From: a virus | Strand: one strand, 5' to 3' | Length of the DNA: 39,185 nt | Virus record (IMG/VR): IMGVR_UViG_3300048586_000183 | Span: 1-39,185 of that record | Shown: piece after piece, positions 37,477 through 39,185 of the stretch | How the letters are laid out: each line of letters begins with the position of its first letter | Numbering within the stretch: position 1 is the stretch's first letter | Position numbers and translations under genes: made by a program | The notes under the pieces: model-generated | Told to the model about the DNA's origin: nothing | Seen by the model: the letters and a program-made list of their open reading frames with translations, nothing else | Database searches by the model: none

Positions 37477-37723
37477 CGGAGGGTCCTTCGTGGTCGAGGA
37501 GGTCGGCGCGGTGCTCGAAGCGTCGAGCGGCGACCTTGAGCGAGTAGGACGCGGCTCGGAGGTGCCCGGCCGCGGCGCGGAGCGTCTTCGACGAGACGCC
37601 GTCGAGCTCGGAGGTCTTCAGGTAGCGGAGCCGCTTCGCGATCTGCGCGGCGTCGGATGCGTCGAGGACGAACGCGGTCACGCGGGCGAGCCCGCCGGAC
37701 CGGAGGTGGCGCGCTTCGGTCAT
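37466..37723 (-). CDS. Hypothetical early protein, 85 aa
   Basis: The protein is basic and helical (AQIAKRLRYLKTSELDGVSSKTLRAAAGHLRAASYSLKVAARRFEHRAD). It starts ATGA-coupled to the gene upstream and overlaps the resolvase by 11 bases. A DNA-binding helical protein is plausible; no family recognised. Confidence 0.65.
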   Translation of the reverse strand: MTEARHLRSGGLARVTAFVLDASDAAQIAKRLRYLKTSELDGVSSKTLRAAAGHLRAASYSLKVAARRFEHRADLLDHEGPSDDQ

Positions 37724-38016
37724 GCCGGGAGCCAGCGGAAGAGCCGGAGCCGAGGGAACGGGTTCGGAGTCTCGAGCCGGAGCGCGTGTACCTCGACGAG
37801 CACGAGCTCGTCGGGCGGGCCCGGGAACCGCGAGTCGACGAGTTGCACGCGGAACGGCTCGAGCGGGATCGCGTACTCCTCGAGGAGTCGCGCCTCGAGG
37901 TCGTCCATCGCCCACTCGATCGAGCGTCGACGTCGCTCGTCGACGACGGCGAGGTCTCGGACGTGCGCGGTCGAGGTCGGGAGCCAGACGGCGAAGAGGT
38001 CGGACCACTCGGTCAC
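37720..38016 (-). CDS. Hypothetical early protein, 98 aa
   Basis: GTGA-coupled start. Strand-rich ends (DLFAVWLPTSTAHVRDLAVV; FRVQLVDSRFPGPPDELVLVEVHALRLETP) surround a helix (RSIEWAMDDLEARLLEEY). It ends FRWLPA. Not recognised. Confidence 0.6.
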   Translation of the reverse strand: MTEWSDLFAVWLPTSTAHVRDLAVVDERRRRSIEWAMDDLEARLLEEYAIPLEPFRVQLVDSRFPGPPDELVLVEVHALRLETPNPFPRLRLFRWLPA

Positions 38017-38330
38017 GTTCGAGCCTCCGGAGGGAGGTAGGGGAGCACGCCGAGCGCGAAGGACTGCGCCAGCCGGGCGACGACGTAGAGCTCGGTCTCG
38101 GAAAGCCCCTCGCGCTCGTGCGCGTTGTTCGCGAGCTCGACGAGGAACGCCGCGGTCGTGAGCGCGGCGAAGAGCGTCTCCGGGTCGGCCAGGACGAGCC
38201 CGAAGCGGTCGAAGGTGTCCCGGGCGTACGCCTGCACGACGTCGGCTCGTGCGAGGTTCGCCGGGTCCTCGAGGAGCTCCTCGAGGTCGCCCACGGCGCG
38301 CCGGACGAGGTCCCAGCGGAGCGCGGTCAC
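38013..38330 (-). CDS. Hypothetical early protein, 105 aa
   Basis: GTG 38330 overlaps the stop of the small zinc protein (GTGA). A longer in-frame start at 38477 would read through that gene in the wrong frame and give a Pro/Arg-rich stretch, so it was rejected. The protein is almost all helix (RRAVGDLEELLEDPANLARADVVQAYARDTFDRFGLVL ... LVELANNAHEREGLSETELYVVARLAQSFALG). Not recognised. Confidence 0.65.
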   Translation of the reverse strand: MTALRWDLVRRAVGDLEELLEDPANLARADVVQAYARDTFDRFGLVLADPETLFAALTTAAFLVELANNAHEREGLSETELYVVARLAQSFALGVLPYLPPEART

Positions 38331-38494
38331 GAGCTCGTCTCCGCCGGCCGGGTGCCGGGCTCCGCGATCGAGTCGCACGAGCACGCCCGGACGTCGAGGT
38401 GACCGCCTCGGTAGTGGTGGTGGTGCCCGCGCCACTTCGGAGAGGTGCATCCCATGAGGGTGCATCGCTCCGGCCACGTACGGAGCCCGCTCAC
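38327..38494 (-). CDS. Very small Cys/His zinc-binding-like protein, 55 aa
   Basis: This gene fills the gap between two longer genes; both ends are GTGA overlaps, which strongly supports it. The sequence begins SGLRTWPERCTLMGCTSP, has a HHHHY run and a C-terminal CSCD. Four Cys plus several His could bind one zinc. Function unknown. Confidence 0.65.
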   Translation of the reverse strand: MSGLRTWPERCTLMGCTSPKWRGHHHHYRGGHLDVRACSCDSIAEPGTRPAETSS

Positions 38495-39185
38495 GAGCTC
38501 GTCTCCGCCTCGACGAAGCCGAGGAGGTCCTCGGCCAGCCCGGAGCCGGCGAGGTCGTCGAGCGTGCCCGGAGCGGACGCTCCGGCCTCCCGTGCGAGCC
38601 TCGAGGCTTCCCGGAGGAGCGCGGTCACCTTGACGCCCTTCGCCTTCAGGAGCGCCCGCCAGTCGTCGCCGGTCATGGCGGACGGAGCCGGCCGGGAGCT
38701 CTGCGCCGGCCGGCGGGTCTCGCGCGCCGTCGTCTCGATCGGAGCGGGCGGAGGTGGCGGGCTCGAGCTCGAGGTCGGCTCCGGCTCGTCGGGCACGCCG
38801 GCGGGCTCGTCCTCGATCGGGTCGAGGTACTCGAACGCCTTCACCGCGGCCTCCTCGAAGCGTGCGTCGTCGTTCAGGACGGCGAGGATCGTCCGGACCT
38901 CGGCCGGCTTGAGGTCCTTCGACGAGCCGATCCGACGGCCGACCACGGCCGAGCAGAACGCGACCTTCTCGGCTCGGTCCGTGATCCCGCGGTCCTTCGT
39001 GCGGACCGCGATCATCTGCGGGCCCGTGAGCGAGCCGTACTGGTCGCCGTCGGGCCCGCCGGACTCTTCCCGGGCCGGAGGATCGAACGGCTCCGGCTCG
39101 AGCTCGCCCGGTCCCTGATCGCCGTCGTCGGGCGCGGGCGGAGCGAAGTCGCCGGCGGGCGGAGCGATGGTCTCGCCCGGATCGG
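38491..39185 (-). CDS. phiC31 gp3-like protein, C-terminal part (continues at 1-1022)
   Basis: These bases carry residues from the acidic linker to the stop of the 529-residue protein; 39059-39185 repeat codons already present at 1-127. After the linker, GSLTGPQMIAVRTKDRG (about 347-363) opens a helical domain with RAEKVAFCSAVVGRRIGSSKDLKPAEVRTIL (about 368-398). This resembles the C-terminal SSKDL-T/KPAEA module attached to several phage recombination proteins. A Ser/Pro-rich linker (about 430-460) leads to a final small domain (MTGDDWRALLKAKGVKVTALLREA ... GLAEDLLGFVEAE). Thus three domains: gp3-like with Cys cluster, SSKDL module, and a terminal helical module. Confidence 0.8.
   Translation of the reverse strand, partial: DPGETIAPPAGDFAPPAPDDGDQGPGELEPEPFDPPAREESGGPDGDQYGSLTGPQMIAVRTKDRGITDRAEKVAFCSAVVGRRIGSSKDLKPAEVRTILAVLNDDARFEEAAVKAFEYLDPIEDEPAGVPDEPEPTSSSSPPPPPAPIETTARETRRPAQSSRPAPSAMTGDDWRALLKAKGVKVTALLREASRLAREAGASAPGTLDDLAGSGLAEDLLGFVEAETSS
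39059..39185. repeat. Terminal direct repeat, right copy
   Basis: Identical to 1-127 (offset 39058). Removing one copy gives a 39058-bp circle in which the gp3-like gene is 1590 bases, a multiple of three. Confidence 0.95.

Noticed and set aside
38331-38477. Longer N-terminus for the 105-aa early protein
   Set aside because: The stretch is read better in another frame as a 55-aa Cys/His protein with GTGA overlaps at both ends.

Overview
The window is one complete circular double-stranded DNA phage genome, or a circularly permuted assembly of one. Its last 127 bases (39059-39185) repeat bases 1-127 exactly, so the unique length is 39058 bp. A single reading frame (start 1022, stop 38491) runs unbroken through the joint. 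G+C is very high (about 70 percent by eye) with strong G/C at third codon positions. The set of HK97-type head proteins, siphovirus tail proteins, a PGRP-type amidase, a phiC31 gp3-like protein, actinophage-style glycosyltransferases and probable leaderless starts points to a siphovirus of an actinobacterium. No integrase, immunity repressor, tRNA or CRISPR array was found, so a lytic life style is more likely than a temperate one, but this is inference.

Nearly every gene is on the minus strand, so the genome reads from high to low coordinates, mostly with ATGA/GTGA stop-start overlaps. Late arm (30944 down to 4845): HNH endonuclease, two small proteins, P27-type small terminase, large terminase, a large multidomain DUF6884-like protein with its own operator-like promoter, four small proteins, an Sm-like protein, portal fused to a MuF-like domain, S78 prohead protease, HK97 major capsid protein with a hairpin after it, a glycan cassette (a two-domain glycosyltransferase and a TagF-like glycerophosphotransferase running in frame into a small head protein), head-tail connectors, tail terminator, major tail protein, tail assembly chaperones with a canonical -1 slippery site, tape measure, minor tail and baseplate proteins, amidase, and four membrane proteins including an r1t-like holin with a duplicated domain.

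Early arm (4568 down to 1, then 39058 down to 31826): HTH protein, unknown acidic protein, PD-(D/E)XK nuclease with a histone-H1-like tail, small unknowns, the gp3-like protein, a 55-residue zinc protein, small unknowns, RuvC-like resolvase, a small membrane protein, a DnaB-N/RepA-like helicase, ASCH protein, beta-class DNA methyltransferase and a winged-helix protein. This arm looks like replication, recombination and DNA modification.

Between the arms lies a small plus-strand island (about 31000-31629) with two Cys-rich proteins, a TTGACA box and a 17-bp palindrome. It ends at a strong hairpin (31775-31805) shared with the converging early arm.

Main points for a second look: the glycan cassette inside the head module with an enzyme-to-head-protein in-frame fusion; the DUF6884-like protein behind tandem palindromes; a repeated TANNNT-N7-start arrangement that suggests leaderless late transcripts, with a GYTACGGTC core at four sites; and a large excess of CTCGAG in all reading frames.
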